Below are positions 42,895 through 52,022 of a stretch of 64,000 nucleotides of DNA, piece after piece. The stretch covers positions 62,001 to 126,000 of the forward strand of contig NZ_JAAVIY010000005.1 of NCBI RefSeq assembly GCF_014748335.1. Direction: 5' to 3'. A program made the translations under genes and the position numbers. The stretch comes from Flavobacterium selenitireducens. GTDB taxonomy: Bacteria; Bacteroidota; Bacteroidia; Flavobacteriales; Flavobacteriaceae. The notes below the pieces were generated by a model that searched no databases, had not been told where the DNA came from, and worked only from the letters and a program-made list of their open reading frames with translations. Position 1 is the stretch's first letter. Every line of letters starts with the position of its first letter.

Positions 42895-43734
42895 ATGCTC
42901 AATCACAACGGGAAATTCATTCCTGAATCCGATCCGGCCGTCGACAATCGCGGCCTCCTTTTTGGCGACGGCGTTTACGAAACGGTACGCGTCCTGGACG
43001 GCAAAGTACTTTTTCTTGAAGATCATTATTTCAGGCTGATGGCCGGAATGCGAATCGTCCGTATGGAAATTCCGATGGCGTTCACGATGGAATTCTTTGA
43101 AACCCAACTCATCGAAACGGCAAAAAATGAGGATTGCAGTGACAGCGCCCGCGTCCGGATGACCGTTTTCCGGTCAGGTGCGGGATTTTACCTTCCGCAG
43201 ACGAATGAAGTGCAGTGGATCGTATCGGCACAACGGCTCCCGTCCGGACTGTACTGCATTTCCCAAGAGCGCTATGAAGTGGAGCTTTTTAAGGATTTCT
43301 ACGTCACACGACAATTGCTATCGTCGATCAAGAATACGAATAAGCTCATAAACGTAACTGCAAGTATTTTTGCAAACGAAAACGGTTACGAAAATTGTCT
43401 GTTGATGAACGATTCGAAAAACGTCATCGAAGCGATAAACGGCAACCTGTTCATGCTTGTCGGAAACAGATTGACGACGCCTCCGGTTTCGGAAGGTTGC
43501 CTCAACGGCGTCATGCGAAAGCAAATTCTCGCAATTGCAAGAACGATCGAGGGTTTGGAAGTGATAGAGGAGGTAATTTCCCCGTTCGACCTACAAAAGG
43601 CCGACGAGCTTTTTATTACCAATGTGATTATGGGCGTGCAACCTATTACGCAATACCGTAAGAAATCATACGGAATCGAGTTTTCCCAAGGCTTGGTGGG
43701 TAAACTGAATGCTCAGGTCAGGTTAGGGATTTAA
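42895..43734 (+). CDS. class IV aminotransferase (PabC/IlvE fold)
   Basis: 279 residues. Fold-type IV PLP enzyme: NRGLLFGDGVYETVRVLDG, catalytic Lys in SSIKNTNKLINV, and EAINGNLFMLVGNRLTTPPVSEGCLNGVMR. The EAxxGNxF and substrate-loop pattern lean to aminodeoxychorismate lyase (folate pathway) rather than branched-chain aminotransferase, but sequence alone does not decide. Ends in a repeat-rich convergent spacer. Confidence 0.85.
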   Translation: MLNHNGKFIPESDPAVDNRGLLFGDGVYETVRVLDGKVLFLEDHYFRLMAGMRIVRMEIPMAFTMEFFETQLIETAKNEDCSDSARVRMTVFRSGAGFYLPQTNEVQWIVSAQRLPSGLYCISQERYEVELFKDFYVTRQLLSSIKNTNKLINVTASIFANENGYENCLLMNDSKNVIEAINGNLFMLVGNRLTTPPVSEGCLNGVMRKQILAIARTIEGLEVIEEVISPFDLQKADELFITNVIMGVQPITQYRKKSYGIEFSQGLVGKLNAQVRLGI

Positions 43735-43741
43735 CTTGTTG

Positions 43742-43935
43742 GAAGGTTAAAGTTTGGGTTGTTTAAAGTTTAAAGTTCGAATTGTTTAAAGTTTAAAGTT
43801 TGGGATTGTTTAAAGTTTAAAGTTCGAATTATTTAAAGTTCAAAGTTTGGGATTGTTTAAAGTTTAAAGTTCAAAGTTTGGGATTGTTTAAAGTTTAAAG
43901 TTCGAATTGTTAAAGTTCGAATTGTGTTTAAGTTT
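43742..43935. repeat. degenerate heptad repeats, GTTTAAA type
   Basis: About ten repeat clusters built on TTTAAAG heptads, interleaved with TTCGAATT and TTTGGGATT segments. Lies directly after the aminotransferase stop. The complementary-type heptads lie 90 bases further on. Confidence 0.85.
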
Positions 43936-44023
43936 GATCGTTTGAGGTCGGCATATTGGTTAGCGATATCAATCAAAAAGTTTAGTTTATCGCACAATAA
44001 CAATATTTAACGCTATCATCGGA

Positions 44024-44092
44024 TTAAACCTTAAACCTTAAACCTTAAACCTTAAACCTTAAACCTTAAACCTTAAACCTTAAACTTAAACC
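44024..44092. repeat. tandem heptamer TTAAACC array
   Basis: Eight perfect consecutive TTAAACC copies (44024-44079), a 6-base variant and one more copy. The array runs into the stop codon of the convergent yqgE gene. On the opposite strand it reads GGTTTAA, similar to the TTTAAAG repeats across a ~90-base spacer, so the two blocks are roughly inverted. Length variation by slippage is likely. Confidence 0.95.
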
Positions 44093-44652
44093 TAATTCAA
44101 CATCGGATTTTCAGGTGCGTTCGACCAAAGCATATAATCACCGCCTAATTCGAGGATTTTTTCTTTCCAGAAATCATTTGTAGACTTACCGATGATTTTG
44201 TTCTTGTAAACGTTTTCGGCCAAAATCCAGGAATTGGCTTCCATTTCATCTTCTAGTTGTTGGGCGGCCCATCCGGTATAACCGAGGAAAAATCTGATGT
44301 GTTCCTTTTTGATCTTCCCGTCGTTGATTAATTTTTTGGTAAGATCGAAGTCGCCTCCCCAATAAATTCCGTTTGAAATTTCGATGCTGTCCGGTATAAG
44401 CTCCGGAATGTTGTGTATAAAATAAAGATTATCCTGCTCTACCGGCCCGCCATTGTAGATCTTGAAATTAGCCTCAATGTCCGGCACGAGATCGCTGACA
44501 GTGTATTTTAGGGGCTTGTTGAGGATGAAGCCGACAGAGCCATCGTCATTGTGGTCCGCCAATAAAATGACCGAGCGGTTAAATGAGATATCGCCTAAGA
44601 TGGAGGGTTCGGCAATCAGCAAAAGCCCTTTGGTGAGTTTTTCTGAAATCAT
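44092..44652 (-). CDS. YqgE/AlgH family protein
   Basis: 186 residues: GLLLIAEPSILGDISFNRSVILLADHNDDGSVGFILNKPL and YNGGPVEQDNLYFIHNIPEL are diagnostic, with FLGYTGWAAQQLEDEM later. Function poorly known; AlgH is linked to virulence regulation in Pseudomonas. The stop codon touches the heptamer array. No neighbour on the same strand within 80 bases. Confidence 0.93.
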   Translation of the reverse strand: MISEKLTKGLLLIAEPSILGDISFNRSVILLADHNDDGSVGFILNKPLKYTVSDLVPDIEANFKIYNGGPVEQDNLYFIHNIPELIPDSIEISNGIYWGGDFDLTKKLINDGKIKKEHIRFFLGYTGWAAQQLEDEMEANSWILAENVYKNKIIGKSTNDFWKEKILELGGDYMLWSNAPENPMLN

Positions 44653-44721
44653 ATTCCCGCGTTTTTATTTTAAATTTAACTAAAAGTCTTTGAAATAGCC
44701 AAACAAACATGAGGATTTTAT

Positions 44722-44751
44722 AAAAAAAAGCCTTTCAAACGAAAGGCCTTT
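44722..44751 (-). terminator. terminator of the HU gene
   Basis: On the minus strand GGCCTTTC-gttt-GAAAGGCTTTTTTTT, right after the HU stop. Confidence 0.88.
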
Positions 44752-44774
44752 GTTATTCTGTATGTAGTAACTTC

Positions 44775-45047
44775 TTAGTTTACACCACCTTCTAGTTCAG
44801 CACCAGCTTTGAACTTTACAACGTTTTTAGCGGCGATCTTGATAGTTTTCCCAGTTTGTGGGTTACGTCCTTCGCGAGCAGCTCTTTTAGATACTGACCA
44901 AGATCCGAATCCAACAAGGGATACGCGTCCTCCATTTTTAAGAGTGCCTCCTACGTTGTTCAAAAATGATTCTAAAGCTGTTTTTGCAGCTGCTTTTGAA
45001 ATCCCTGCATCAGCAGCAATAGCATCGATTAATTCTGATTTGTTCAT
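44775..45047 (-). CDS. DNA-binding protein HU
   Basis: 90 residues: MNKSELIDAIAADAGISKAAAKTALESF, the beta-arm tip GRNPQTGKTIKI and VVKFKAGAEL, all typical. The longer frame to 45437 is not coding: HU starts at ATG 45047. Nucleoid-associated dimer that bends DNA. Own strong terminator; the 179 bases upstream to fmt hold no gene. Confidence 0.95.
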   Translation of the reverse strand: MNKSELIDAIAADAGISKAAAKTALESFLNNVGGTLKNGGRVSLVGFGSWSVSKRAAREGRNPQTGKTIKIAAKNVVKFKAGAELEGGVN

Positions 45048-45226
45048 AATAATAGTTATTAATTGATTGGTTAAACATTTAGTTCCTTCAAACAAATTTA
45101 GTAGGAAATCCTTACCACGCAAGACTTGGCGCGTGTTTTTGAACGATTTGTTGATAACTTCGATGATTTGTTGAAAATCGCGGTTGCAAAACTTAAAATT
45201 TCTGTCATCCCAACAATGACGAGGCT

Positions 45227-46177
45227 TTAAGAGGCAATGGCGTTTTCTGAAAACGATATCCCATTCAAAAGTTCCGGAGCCGTCATTTTTTTCTTGCCCG
45301 GGAATTGAAGCGACAAGATTTTTACGTACCCGTCGCGAACGGCAACCTTGAGCTCTTTTTTTGAACTTACGAGCGATCCTTCGGTCAAATCGTGTTCGCC
45401 TTTTTCGATTTCGGACTGGTAAATCTTCACGTTCCACTCTTGCCCGTTGTCTTTAAACCAACACCAGGCCGACGGATAAGGCGAAAGTCCCCTGATCAGG
45501 TTGTGGATTTCCAACGATGGTCTCGTCCAGTCGATCTTGCAGTTGTCCCGATCGAGTTTATAGGCGGTCTTCAGGTCAGAACCGTCAGCCTGTATCTCGG
45601 TCTCGGCCGAACCCGTCCCAATCTTCTCCAGTGTTTCCACCACGGCGATCTTGCCGATATCCATCAGCCGGTCATGTAATTCTCCAGCTGTTTCATCGGG
45701 CCCGATTTCGATTTCCTTACTCAGGATCATCGCTCCGGTATCGATTTTCTCGTCGATAAAAAATGTCGTGACACCCGTTTTGGATTCCCCGTTTATAATC
45801 GCCCAATTGATCGGGGCCGCCCCGCGGTATTGCGGCAATAGCGAGGCATGCAGGTTGAACGTTCCCAATTCCGGCATAGCCCAGACGGCTTTTGGCAACA
45901 TCCGGAAGGCAACCACCACATTCAGGTTCGCCTTCAGGGCTTTCAGTTCAGACAGGAACGCTTCGTCTTTAAGACTCGGCGGCTGCAACAACGTCAGATT
46001 TTTCTCCAGCGAATATTCTTTTACTGCCGAATACTTAATCTTTTGTCCGCGGCCCGCCGGTTTGTCCGCCGCGGTTATCACGCCGACGACTTCGTGTCCG
46101 GCTTCGAGGATGCTGTCAAGAATGCCAACGGCGAATTCAGGCGTTCCCATAAAAACGATTTTGAGTTTTTTTGTCAT
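45227..46177 (-). CDS. fmt: methionyl-tRNA formyltransferase
   Basis: 316 residues. N-terminal VFMGTPEFAVGIL, catalytic Asn-His in FNLHASLLPQYRGAAPINWAI, and the DTAG-like region DTGAMILSKEIEIGPDETAGEL; C-terminal tRNA-binding OB domain from about 205. Formylates initiator Met-tRNA using 10-formyl-THF. recQ lies 42 bases upstream on the same strand. Confidence 0.96.
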   Translation of the reverse strand: MTKKLKIVFMGTPEFAVGILDSILEAGHEVVGVITAADKPAGRGQKIKYSAVKEYSLEKNLTLLQPPSLKDEAFLSELKALKANLNVVVAFRMLPKAVWAMPELGTFNLHASLLPQYRGAAPINWAIINGESKTGVTTFFIDEKIDTGAMILSKEIEIGPDETAGELHDRLMDIGKIAVVETLEKIGTGSAETEIQADGSDLKTAYKLDRDNCKIDWTRPSLEIHNLIRGLSPYPSAWCWFKDNGQEWNVKIYQSEIEKGEHDLTEGSLVSSKKELKVAVRDGYVKILSLQFPGKKKMTAPELLNGISFSENAIAS

Positions 46178-46219
46178 CTATTTGCTATTGGATTTGAAAC
46201 GGGTTTAGGCAACCGTTGT

Positions 46220-48112
46220 TCATTTTTTCGATAAAGTGTATTTGTTGTTCGGACGAATGCTCACATAGCCCGATTCGAGCAGTTCGCGCAGTACAAAGAT
46301 AACGTCATTGGGCGTTTCCCGCGTAAGGTTTTCCAATTGGCGCGAATCGAGATCTTCGGAAGCCAACAGCATTTTTATTTTATCCGATAATGGTATGCCG
46401 TCCGACGGCGCCTTGTTTTTTGAGATACAAAACGAGCAGTTGCCGCAATGGCCGGCGGTTTCCCCGAAATAAGCCATAAGTTGCCGGCTCCTGCACTCTT
46501 GATCGTTGGCAACATAGTCGATGACGGCTTTCAGTTGCTCATGCTTGAGCTTGTTCTGGTTTTCGAGGTATTTGGAAACACGGTTTATCGTGCGCTCGTC
46601 CTCTCTTACTTCGTTGAAAGTTAGGGTAGTGTCGTTGTTTCGCGCCTGGTAGTCGATTACGTGAAGTTCTTTTAGTTTCGACAACAATGCGTATACGTCG
46701 GCTTCGGTCTTGCCTGATTTTTTCGAGATGACCGAGATGTTGAGCGAAGCCGGAACGTCGTAAATTCCGGGATAACCGCGTAAAATCGCAAGTAAGATGT
46801 CCTCGTCCTGGGGATTTAAGCTTGTATATCGGATGACTTCTTTTGATGAAATCGCGAATTGGGCCGTGATTTTTTCCGAAAATTCCTGGGACAACGTCAG
46901 CACGCCCTGCCGATCGAGAAATTGCAGCGCATTATAGGCTTTCATCACGGGAAACTGGTATTGGGCGCAAAACTGGTTGAGGTTGAAATTGAACTCTTGC
47001 TCAATGCCTTCCCCGTAAGCGATCTGGAAATAATTGCAAAGTTTCACATATACTTTTTTGACGAATTCCTTATCGGGCAAAACCGAAAGGAACTGGTTTT
47101 GGGCAACAGAGACATCGCTTGGCGCATGAAGCAATACGGCAAATGCATTTTCTCCGCTTCGCCCGGCCCGACCTGCTTCCTGGTAATAATTTTCGAGATT
47201 TTCCGGAAGTTGGATGTGAAGGACCGTTTTGACGTCGGGCTTGTCGATGCCCATTCCGAACGCGTTCGTGGCGACCATGACCTGGACTGAATTCGCCATC
47301 CAGGCACTCATGTTTTTCTGCTTGTCCTTCGGATGCAGCCCACCGTGATAAAACGTAGCGGTAAATCCCAACGATTTGAGCTGTTCGGAAATCTCAACGC
47401 AGGATTTTCGGTTGCGCACGTAAATGATTGAAGGCTGCGGATATTTTTTGAGGATTTGCGACGCGCGGAACAATTTATCCTCGGCCTTGAAAACCATATA
47501 GCCCAAGTTTTCGCGCACGAAAGATTTTTTGTAGACCTTCGGAGCTTCGAGTTGAAGCTGCGTAACGATGTCCGCCTGCACGCGATTTGTGGCCGAAGCC
47601 GTAAGGGCAAGGAACGCGACTTTGGGAAAGTGCGGCCTAAGTTCCGAAATCTTCAGGTAAGCCGGCCTGAAATCGTGTCCCCACTGAGAGACGCAGTGCG
47701 CTTCATCTATCGCGATGAGGCTTACCGGCAGCGCTTTTATGCGATCGACGATCCAGTCGGCCTGCAAACGTTCAGGGGAAACATACAGGAACTTATAACC
47801 GCCGAATCGCGCATTGTCCAGCAGGTCCGAGATCTCGTCCTGGCGCAGGCCGCCTGTCATCGCTATCGCTTTGATATCGCGTTTCTGCAAATTCGCCACC
47901 TGGTCTTTCATCAAGGCCACCAACGGGGAAATCACGAGGCAAATCCCGTCTTTCATCATCGCCGGAACCTGGAAACACAACGATTTCCCGCCGCCTGTAG
48001 GCAAAAGCGCGACAGTGTCTTTCCCTTCGAGCACCGAGGCGATGATTTCTGCCTGAGGTTCCCGAAAAGTCTCGAATTGCCAATATTTTTTGAGCACGTC
48101 AAGAGCAGTCAT
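46220..48112 (-). CDS. recQ: ATP-dependent DNA helicase RecQ
   Basis: 630 residues. Walker A LPTGGGKSLCFQVP near 35, DEAH box IDEAHCVSQWGHDFRPAY near 130, motif VI region YYQEAGRAGRSGE, RQC zinc-binding cysteines in CRSRQLMAYFGE...CGNCSFC near 530 and a C-terminal winged-helix/short tail. No full HRDC domain is visible. Acts in replication-fork repair and RecF-type recombination. Probably cotranscribed with fmt. Confidence 0.95.
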   Translation of the reverse strand: MTALDVLKKYWQFETFREPQAEIIASVLEGKDTVALLPTGGGKSLCFQVPAMMKDGICLVISPLVALMKDQVANLQKRDIKAIAMTGGLRQDEISDLLDNARFGGYKFLYVSPERLQADWIVDRIKALPVSLIAIDEAHCVSQWGHDFRPAYLKISELRPHFPKVAFLALTASATNRVQADIVTQLQLEAPKVYKKSFVRENLGYMVFKAEDKLFRASQILKKYPQPSIIYVRNRKSCVEISEQLKSLGFTATFYHGGLHPKDKQKNMSAWMANSVQVMVATNAFGMGIDKPDVKTVLHIQLPENLENYYQEAGRAGRSGENAFAVLLHAPSDVSVAQNQFLSVLPDKEFVKKVYVKLCNYFQIAYGEGIEQEFNFNLNQFCAQYQFPVMKAYNALQFLDRQGVLTLSQEFSEKITAQFAISSKEVIRYTSLNPQDEDILLAILRGYPGIYDVPASLNISVISKKSGKTEADVYALLSKLKELHVIDYQARNNDTTLTFNEVREDERTINRVSKYLENQNKLKHEQLKAVIDYVANDQECRSRQLMAYFGETAGHCGNCSFCISKNKAPSDGIPLSDKIKMLLASEDLDSRQLENLTRETPNDVIFVLRELLESGYVSIRPNNKYTLSKK

Positions 48113-48186
48113 CGATCGATACGGATTTGTGGATTGAAGTTACGGATTTTGCCGATAGCCCATCTGCAGAAAAACTGTACAAAATG

Positions 48187-48717
48187 CTAAAGCCGCTCCA
48201 AAATATAAGCGACCCGATTTTCCACCGTGTCCTTCGGGACCTCGATGAGGTCGTAACCGTATTTTGAATAGGTTTCCACCAAATGCCCGTGTATGAGTTT
48301 GGCCTGTTCCCAGTTTTCGTAACGCTCATTGTCGCTCTGGTATATTTCCTTCCAGGGCGGGAGCAGGAAAATTTTGTGGTATTTGTGGTCGTGGCACGCC
48401 TGGTCGAACGCGGCGGGATAACTATCGCCGATGTAGTGCATATATGCCAGGACGTCCGGAATGCCGCGGTCGATGAATACTACCTCGCACGTCTCGTCAT
48501 GCGCGAGCCGGAATTGTTTTTTGCGCCCTTCCAACAGCAATTCGCTGAACAACAAAGGGTTTTCGAGAAACAGTTGCTCGACTCCGTTTTTCTTGGCCTC
48601 AAGCGTCACCTCCCTCGAAATTTCGGGATAGCAACGATGGCCCATCGCCGTGAGATGGTCGATGAGGGTTGTTTTGCCGGAACCTGGCCCGCCTATGATG
48701 ACGACGATTTGTTTCAT
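48187..48717 (-). CDS. P-loop NTPase, AAA_28/NadR-kinase-like
   Basis: 176 residues. VVIIGGPGSGKTTLIDHL (Walker A), RGIPDVLAY as Walker B-like motif, and LPPWKEIYQSDNERYENWEQA as lid region. Resembles the ATPase domain related to the NadR nicotinamide riboside kinase and Ttd14 families; substrate unknown. Seventy-five bases before recQ on the same strand. Confidence 0.85.
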   Translation of the reverse strand: MKQIVVIIGGPGSGKTTLIDHLTAMGHRCYPEISREVTLEAKKNGVEQLFLENPLLFSELLLEGRKKQFRLAHDETCEVVFIDRGIPDVLAYMHYIGDSYPAAFDQACHDHKYHKIFLLPPWKEIYQSDNERYENWEQAKLIHGHLVETYSKYGYDLIEVPKDTVENRVAYILERL

Positions 48718-48910
48718 AGGGCGCGAAGATAGTAAAAAGGAGAAAGATTAAGTGAAAGGCGAACGAAGGTCAAACGGAAAAAGCGTGAGTGATTTTAACA
48801 GAAAGTACGGAAAAGGTGTCGAGGGTGTGTTTTTTTGGTTGGTATATTTGCGATGGGTGGGCGCGTAAGCGCTTCTACCGATTTCTTCTTTTTTTGGGCG
48901 GCAATTCCCG

Positions 48911-49039
48911 CTCTGCGCTGCAAGTCCTCGCCAAACCAACTTTTTTGAACTCGCCCAAGCGCGCTTCCTTCGGTCGCGGCCCGGGCAAGCAAAAAAATGT
49001 CGGTTTTGGCTGTGGGCTTTCCGCTTCGATCGGGGCCGC
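48911..49039 (-). repeat. dispersed flavobacterial intergenic repeat, copy 1 (reverse)
   Basis: Read on the minus strand: GGCCCCGATCGAAGCGG, a GC-rich arm with AGCCC...GGGC, CCGCGACCGAAGGAAGCGCG and GCGAGGACTTG. All four blocks occur in the same order in the copy at the right edge of the window (63886-64000). Such repeats are frequent between genes in Flavobacterium genomes. The arms suggest a stable stem-loop. Confidence 0.75.
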
Positions 49040-49296
49040 AATGGTCCAAAGACACTACTTCGTCTAGCGGTAAGCCTAAGTCGTATAAATAGCTTTTTCC
49101 TAACACAAACATTTCCGGGATTGGTGCGACCTGCACTTCCGCAACATTCTTCAAAGTCACCGTCAAAAAGAGTGAGCAATGCCACGCCTGAACAAGATCA
49201 ACAATCGACACTCGAGTCGCGGCGAACGTTATGGGCTGCGGACGAATAAAATCAACAAATCATCAACTAAAATATAACTATTAACCCACTGGAAAA

Positions 49297-49326
49297 TTGC
49301 CGATTGCAGATTGTCCATTATATTTG
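49297..49326 (+). promoter_or_regulatory. promoter of the DUF493-DUF4290 operon
   Basis: TTG at 49297-49299, 19-base spacer, TATATTTG at 49319-49326: a complete flavobacterial promoter. The ATG follows 17 bases later. Confidence 0.8.
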
Positions 49327-49343
49327 CTTTTTATTTACTTCCG

Positions 49344-49631
49344 ATGGATCAAAAAAGCGAAGAATTCTACGACAGGCTGCGCAACGAACTCAACAACACG
49401 ACCGAGAAATGGCCCGTCGAATACCTTTACAAATTTATCGTCCCGACAAGCCCTGAAAAAATTGACGCCGTCGAGGCTGCGTTCAACGGGATGGGAGCGG
49501 TGATCGAGACGACAAAATCGAAGACGGGAAAATATACGAGCCTTTCGGTGAACGTCGTCATGCCAGATGCACAGAGCATCATTAACCAATACCTCAAAGT
49601 TTCCACGATAGAAGGAATCGTGTCCCTATAA
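49344..49631 (+). CDS. DUF493 family protein
   Basis: 95 residues from ATG 49344 (MDQKSEEFYDRLRNEL), chosen over an upstream frame opening that precedes the promoter. YKFIVPTSPEKIDAVEAAFNG, SKTGKYTSLSVNVVM match YbeD/DUF493, a small ferredoxin-like fold of uncertain role. One base before the DUF4290 gene. Confidence 0.9.
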   Translation: MDQKSEEFYDRLRNELNNTTEKWPVEYLYKFIVPTSPEKIDAVEAAFNGMGAVIETTKSKTGKYTSLSVNVVMPDAQSIINQYLKVSTIEGIVSL

Positions 49632-49632
49632 T

Positions 49633-50337
49633 ATGAAATACGAAAGAGAAAAACCCGGAGACGTGGTGTTCAATTTGGAGTACAACGCCGAGCGCACGCC
49701 GCTGATCATCCCGGAATACGGACGCCATCTGCAAAAATTGATCGACCAGGCAACCGCCATCGAAGACAGGAACGAGCGGAACAAGGCGGCCAAATACATC
49801 ATCCAGGTCATGGGTTCGTTGAATCCGCATTTGCGGGACGTGCCCGATTTCCAGCACAAACTTTGGGATCAGTTGTTCATCATGAGCGACTTCAGGATTG
49901 AGGTCGACTCGCCTTACCCGATACCGTCTCGCGAGGTGTTGCGTTTGAGGCCCGACCCGCTGGCGTATCCGCAAAATTTCCCGAAATACCGGTTTTACGG
50001 CAACAACATCCAATACATGATCAATGTCGCCATCAGTTGGGAAGACAGTGAACTCAAGGATGCGCTTATCAAGGTGATCGCCAACCACATGAAAAAGTCT
50101 TACCTAAGCTGGAATAAGGATACTGTGACGGATGCGGTGATTTTCGAGCATTTGTACGAAATGTCAAACGGAACGATCAATCTTATCGAAAGCCGGGAGG
50201 AATTGTTGGGCACGACCGAGATCATGCGCACGAACAAGAAAACCTCTAACAAGCTCAATCAGCAGCCGCAACAACAGCCGCAATACCAGAAAAAAAATCA
50301 GAACAATAACAAGAAACCGTTTAAGAAAAAAAATTAG
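49633..50337 (+). CDS. DUF4290 domain protein
   Basis: 234 residues. YNAERTPLIIPEYGRHLQKLIDQA, HLRDVPDFQHKLWDQL and YGNNIQYMINVAI match DUF4290, a family nearly confined to Bacteroidetes. The last ~30 residues are Gln/Asn/Lys-rich (QQPQQQPQYQKKNQNNNKKP) and likely disordered, which suggests RNA or membrane binding but is not proof. Often next to murA, as here. Confidence 0.9.
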   Translation: MKYEREKPGDVVFNLEYNAERTPLIIPEYGRHLQKLIDQATAIEDRNERNKAAKYIIQVMGSLNPHLRDVPDFQHKLWDQLFIMSDFRIEVDSPYPIPSREVLRLRPDPLAYPQNFPKYRFYGNNIQYMINVAISWEDSELKDALIKVIANHMKKSYLSWNKDTVTDAVIFEHLYEMSNGTINLIESREELLGTTEIMRTNKKTSNKLNQQPQQQPQYQKKNQNNNKKPFKKKN

Positions 50338-50443
50338 TCATTAGAGCCGGGTTTTGCGTCTTAAAGTTTCAATGAATTTGACTTCCTCGACGCGACATAA
50401 AACTCAAAACCTATGACTCCGGACTCGAAACAAAAACTAAGAA

Positions 50444-51757
50444 ATGGGCGTTTTTAAAATTGAAGGCGGCGTTCGCCTAAAAGGAGATGTCACTCCACAA
50501 GGAGCCAAAAACGAGGCGTTGCAGATATTGTGCGCCGTTTTGCTCACTCCTGAAAAAGTAACGATTACCAATATTCCAGACATCATCGACGTCAACAAGC
50601 TCATCACGTTGTTGGGCAATCTTGGCGTGAAGATTACGAGGAACGAAAAAGGATCGGTCACGTTCCAATCTGACGAAGTCAATGTGGGCTATCTCGAAAC
50701 CGATGCATTTCGCAAAGAAGGCGGGTCGTTGCGCGGCTCAATCATGATCGTAGGGCCGTTATTGGCGCGTTTCGGGAAAGGGTACATCCCAAAACCGGGT
50801 GGCGACAAGATCGGACGCCGTCGTCTTGACACTCACTTTGAAGGCTTCATCAATCTCGGCGCGAAATTCCGCTACAACCGCGAGGATCATTTCTATGGCG
50901 TTGAAAAAGCCGAGCAAGGCTTGATCGGTGCCGATATGTTGCTCGACGAAGCTTCGGTTACCGGAACTGCGAATATCGTCATGGCCGCCGTGTTGGCGAA
51001 GGGCGTAACTACAATTTACAACGCCGCCTGCGAACCGTATCTGCAACAACTTTGCAAAATGCTGAATTCGATGGGCGCGAAAATTACGGGCGTCGGATCG
51101 AATTTACTTACGATCGAAGGCGTTGAAAGCCTCGCTGGATGCGAACACAGGATTTTGCCGGACATGATCGAAATCGGATCCTGGATAGGATTGGCCGCCA
51201 TGACGCGCTCCGAAATCACGATCAAGAATGTTAGCTGGGAAAACTTGGGTGTTATTCCGAGCGTTTTTCGAAAGCTTGGAATCACGCTGGAAAGAAAAGG
51301 AGACGATATCTTTATTCCGACACAGGAATCGTACGAAGTCAAGACAGATATTGACGGGTCGATCCTAACTATAGCAGACGCACCCTGGCCGGGATTCACT
51401 CCTGATTTGCTGAGCATCATCCTGGTCACGGCGACGCAGGCAAAAGGGGATGTGCTGATTCACCAAAAAATGTTTGAAAGCCGTTTGTTCTTCGTGGACA
51501 AATTGATTGACATGGGAGCGAAAATCATTCTTTGCGATCCTCACCGCGCCATCGTCATCGGGCATGATTTCAAATCGGTATTGAAGGCAACCACGATGTC
51601 CTCTCCGGATATTCGCGCCGGGATTTCATTGCTGATTGCCGCTTTGTCCGCAAAAGGGACGAGCGTGATCCAGAACATTGAGCAAATTGACCGCGGATAC
51701 GAGAGCATAGACGAACGGTTGCGAGCGCTCGGGGCCAAAATTGAACGAGTCGACTAA
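50444..51757 (+). CDS. murA: UDP-GlcNAc 1-carboxyvinyltransferase MurA
   Basis: 437 residues; first committed step of peptidoglycan precursor synthesis. GDVTPQGAKNEALQIL at the N-terminus, the catalytic loop KPGGDKIGRRRLDTH and later SVTGTANIVMAAV and DIRAGISLLIAAL fit EPSP-synthase-family folds. The position of the catalytic Cys (PGGCxIG in E. coli) is Asp121 here. The Asp form stays active but does not react with fosfomycin, so intrinsic fosfomycin resistance is predicted. Ends before a terminator. Confidence 0.95.
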   Translation: MGVFKIEGGVRLKGDVTPQGAKNEALQILCAVLLTPEKVTITNIPDIIDVNKLITLLGNLGVKITRNEKGSVTFQSDEVNVGYLETDAFRKEGGSLRGSIMIVGPLLARFGKGYIPKPGGDKIGRRRLDTHFEGFINLGAKFRYNREDHFYGVEKAEQGLIGADMLLDEASVTGTANIVMAAVLAKGVTTIYNAACEPYLQQLCKMLNSMGAKITGVGSNLLTIEGVESLAGCEHRILPDMIEIGSWIGLAAMTRSEITIKNVSWENLGVIPSVFRKLGITLERKGDDIFIPTQESYEVKTDIDGSILTIADAPWPGFTPDLLSIILVTATQAKGDVLIHQKMFESRLFFVDKLIDMGAKIILCDPHRAIVIGHDFKSVLKATTMSSPDIRAGISLLIAALSAKGTSVIQNIEQIDRGYESIDERLRALGAKIERVD

Positions 51758-51787
51758 TATAAAAACAAGGATAACCGTTTGAAAAAG

Positions 51788-51818
51788 CATCCGGGAGCGT
51801 TGGCTTCCGGATTTTTTT
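51788..51818 (+). terminator. terminator of murA
   Basis: ATCCGG-gagcgttggctt-CCGGAT followed by T7, 31 bases after the murA stop. Confidence 0.85.
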
Positions 51819-52022
51819 ATCGATAATTCCTACATTTTCGACTCGGAAAAAAGCCGCCACCACCCACCCGTAAAAATACACGGATCCCAAATACGCCAAA
51901 TACAGATTTCCTATACCTTTTGTTAAAATCCCATTAAGTCCGCCGCCCTCCGCCACGCACAAACTCGACCCAATCTGCACTAACCTTACTCATCAAAACC
52001 CAAAGCCCAAACCAAATCCCAA

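Larger units (their letters stand above)
48718..49343. other. gene-free 626-base spacer with a dispersed repeat
   Basis: No credible gene; minus-strand frames here (near 48748-49211) are shadows of the repeat. The left part is AT-rich, the middle holds the dispersed repeat described separately, and the right end holds the DUF493 promoter. Confidence 0.6.

Noticed and set aside
43742..44092. CRISPR array
   Set aside because: The repeats are 7 bases long with no unique spacers and no cas genes nearby.
48748..49211. Minus-strand 145- and 138-codon frames in the spacer before DUF493
   Set aside because: They run through the dispersed repeat in two frames at once and have no recognisable features.
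51570..51980. Minus-strand 136-codon frame after murA
   Set aside because: It overlaps the murA 3' end and its terminator; no domain or signal is seen.
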